A stretch of 64,000 nt of DNA from Malachius bipustulatus (taxonomy: Eukaryota; Arthropoda; Insecta; Coleoptera; Melyridae). Positions 61,560-64,000 of this stretch are shown here, piece after piece (positions within the stretch are counted from its first letter, which is position 1; each line of letters begins with the position of its first letter). Location of the stretch: positions 20,026,001 to 20,090,000 of the forward strand of contig OU342631.1 of NCBI GenBank assembly GCA_910589415.1, given 5' to 3'. The notes below the pieces were generated by a model. The model was given only the letters and a program-made list of their open reading frames with translations, did not search any database and was not told the DNA's origin. The translations under genes were made by a program, and so were the position numbers.

Positions 61560-62561
61560 CAGGGTTATGCAAATTTCATGATGTCAGTATTGGGATATCC
61601 TAAACCATAAGAGATATAGGGTTGCTTAAATTAGAGAAAAGTTGCGCTATTTTATGGCCATCTCGAATCCGTCAAAACATGCAAGATATCTGTGACCGTT
61701 CCTGAAATATCCTGAAAAAACTGAAAATCGAGATATCTTATTTTTGGAATATCTTTCTTACCATTGGAAATTAATAAATAATTTTTTGTAGCCTTACATA
61801 AGCCGTTATAAGCTATTTATCTGACGTTTCAAAAATTTTCACAGCCGACTAGATCCCAGAGTTTTCATAGTCAACTTTCGTTTTTCCTATGGCCGCCATA
61901 TTATTTTTTTATGTCGTTCGATAAGAAAAAAATTATTTAAACCAAAAATTAATAAATTTTAGAAAAAAAAATTGGAAAATTTTTATTCTTCTTTTTTCAA
62001 AGAAAAACAGATTTAGATTCAGTTCTTAACTGAAATAGGCCAATATGAAGTCATACTGCTTGCCTTATAGGTTTTTAATTTCTCTATGATATTCGATCTA
62101 AAAAGTTGTCTTTTTTTAGAAAAAAAAAGAAGAACAAAAATTTTTGAAAGTTATTTTTTGAAGTTTATTAGTTTTTGGTTTCCATTATTTTTTTCTTATC
62201 GAACGACATAAAAAAATAATATGGCGGCCATAAGAAAAACGAAAGTTGACTATGAAAACTCTGGGATCTAGTCGGCTGTGAAAATTTTTGAAACGTCAGA
62301 TAAATAGCTTATAACGGCTTATGTAAGGCTACAAAAAATTATTTATTAATTTCCAATGGTAAGAAAGATATTCCAAAAATAAGATTTCTGGATTTTTCAG
62401 TTTTTTCAGGATATTTCAGGAACGGTCACAGATATCTTGCATGTTTTGACGGATTCGAGATGGCCACAAGATAGCGCAACTTTTCTCTAATTTAACCGAC
62501 CTCGTATCTTCAATGGTGTAGGATATTCCAATACTGGGACCATGGAATTTGCATAACCCTG
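61560..62561. mobile_element. 1.0-kb foldback (palindromic) MITE
   Basis: It starts CAGGGTTATGCAAATT and ends with the complement, with TA on both sides (61558-61559 and 62562-62563). The arms are inverted copies over about 450 bases each, with a short unpaired centre near 62010-62110. It shares its core (CCAGAGTTTTCATAGTCAAC, GGCCGCCATATTA) with the elements at 2851-3598 and 4496-5343. It has no coding capacity. Confidence 0.9.
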
Positions 62562-62564
62562 TAT

Positions 62565-64000
62565 AATAAATATTACTTTCTTTAAATTGAAAAAAATGAG
62601 TGGTGCTCTTAAATGGCTCAAGTTTCATAGCTTAGATAGTAATTGAAAAAAAATTCGTTTTAGTAGTGGAAACCTTCAAAATGTTTAAAGTTTCCATGAT
62701 TGTGACAAATTTACAGGATAGGGTGGAAATTTGGGAAAAGTTTCACAAAAGCAAAGTCATCTAGACTAGATTTCTAAAAAAATATCCTTCCTAGAGAAAG
62801 TCAAACGACCTCCTAAAATTACCCCAGTTTGAAAGAAGGAGATTTAATGAATAAATTTAACCTCACCAGAATATATCTTTAATTCTTATCACCCAGCAGG
62901 AGTAAAATTACGAGACTTTCTTAATGTCTCAGGTCTTAACTCTATAAATTTTTGAAGGGTTAGGACCTCAAAAAGTAGATGAAAATTTATTATTGAAAGA
63001 GAGCTTCAAAACATTTAAAAAGATTGCAGCACTTTCCAGGTTAGAACGGAGTTAAGGATAGTTAAATAAATATCGTATAAAATAAGTATCTACCCACAAT
63101 TTGAATGAAAAGTTTGACAAGAAAAGATAATAAGTAGTGTAATTCAAAGGATAAAAATAACAAATCCTTCCCTTTTATCCCTTGTAATATTCTTTCCTAC
63201 CAAGTTATTTGTATAGAGATAGAAAGGAAGGAAGTTGTTGAAAATACACACTAGAAGCGGTCAAGTTTTAGTGCTGAAAATGTCAATTCGTGTTACCAAC
63301 CCACCATGTCTACATATAAGTATATGACCTCAATTTAAGAAGCGCCTTTTTGCAGGCTTTTTCCCTCGCAAGTTCCGAGAGGAAAAACAAAACTATGGAA
63401 ATGTTTCTCATAAATTCTTCCACGGACGGTCACTTTATGCTAGAGTCAAATACAAACCGGGAGCGGGCTCGGAGTGAAGTTTGGACATATGCCAACTCTT
63501 GACTGCTGGGGTACTTTTCAGGCTGATTGCCGCTAATTGATAAATTAGTTTAAGTACCTACCCGTGTTAGGCCATTCACTGCTGAATCGTAGGTTGGGTA
63601 AAGGAATTGGCAGATTAGATTTCCTTCATAATCACGCTTAGCTGGTATAAAATTCACTGCCTAAATGTAATTCTCATTTAAATGCTCCTATGTTTCATTT
63701 TATTAGATTTGTTTCCTTTATCAAAAGAACAGTATGAGTTACTTATCTAAGACAATAATAATTTAAGCCACTTTAGACGTCAAAGTATCTGAATTAACTA
63801 TTAACTGAAACGTCTATGAAAGAAAATAGTTCAGAACTATTTCCTTCCGGTAACATATAACCCATTGTCTAGAAGGAAGAAAGTCTGGATCTGGGAACTA
63901 TACTAAAAGAAACAATTAGAGAACAACTTCGTCGTCGAGAAGCATTTTCGATAAAGCAGAAGCGAAGCTGGAAGTTTCTATAGACTAGATTTATTGAGTC
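62565..64000. other. Gene-free right edge
   Basis: No coding region recognised. 63340-63600 is a GC-richer, non-repetitive block. Confidence 0.35.

Noticed and set aside
1..64000. CRISPR arrays, operons, riboswitches, bacterial promoters
   Set aside because: Spaced repeats seen are eukaryotic transposon features with irregular spacing; nothing fits prokaryotic systems.

Overview
This is an AT-rich nuclear window from an arthropod, almost certainly an insect. There are no bacterial-style gene blocks. It has small exons separated by introns of 0.7 to more than 29 kb, many decayed LINE reverse transcriptases, a tRNA-derived SINE, a Tc1/mariner element with long inverted repeats, and many TA-flanked foldback elements starting CAGGG. 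Short runs such as TAGGTAGGTACCTA recur throughout. A beetle or hemipteran is my weak preference for the order; the sequence does not settle it. HOST GENE: one host gene is clearly supported. It is on the minus strand and encodes the N-terminus of a type II membrane protein of the DPP6/DPP10 dipeptidyl-peptidase-like family. A 5'UTR exon lies at 43176-43237 and the ATG exon at 42170-42323. The transmembrane exon is at 33381-33551, and the first extracellular exons are at 32537-32677 and 29061-29135. All splice junctions are phase 0 and the reading frame stays open for 160 codons. I found no further exon to the left, so the next intron is at least about 29 kb and fills positions 1-29060. An unidentified 80-codon ORF with a possible splice donor (35670-35909) sits inside the 8.6-kb intron on the same strand. 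REGION BY REGION: positions 1-9000 are dominated by foldback (palindromic) elements, including a double hairpin with a third hairpin nested in it (2851-5343). 9-15 kb holds a complete SINE with a 13-bp target duplication, clusters of a GACATCC motif and two decayed LINEs. 18-19 kb is a GC-rich probable solo LTR. 22.7-24.3 kb is a decayed RNase-H-bearing LINE. 27.0-28.3 kb and 29.4-32.0 kb hold two relatives of a transposon-like family coding for a PIN/XPG-like plus CXC (TSO1-type) protein. The second relative is enclosed by inverted repeats of about 465 bp with TA flanks, and it lies within an intron of the host gene. 36.9-37.5 kb is a LINE 3' end and 40.1 kb a SINE fragment. 48.6-51.1 kb is a complete rosa-like mariner element whose transposase has one stop and one frameshift. 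54.9-57.8 kb holds two more LINE pieces, and 61.6-62.6 kb is a 1-kb foldback element of the same family as the one near 3 kb. The remaining stretches look like intron or upstream sequence with no recognisable gene. Coordinates of repeats were set by eye and may be off by a few bases; family names rest on recognised motifs, not on searches.
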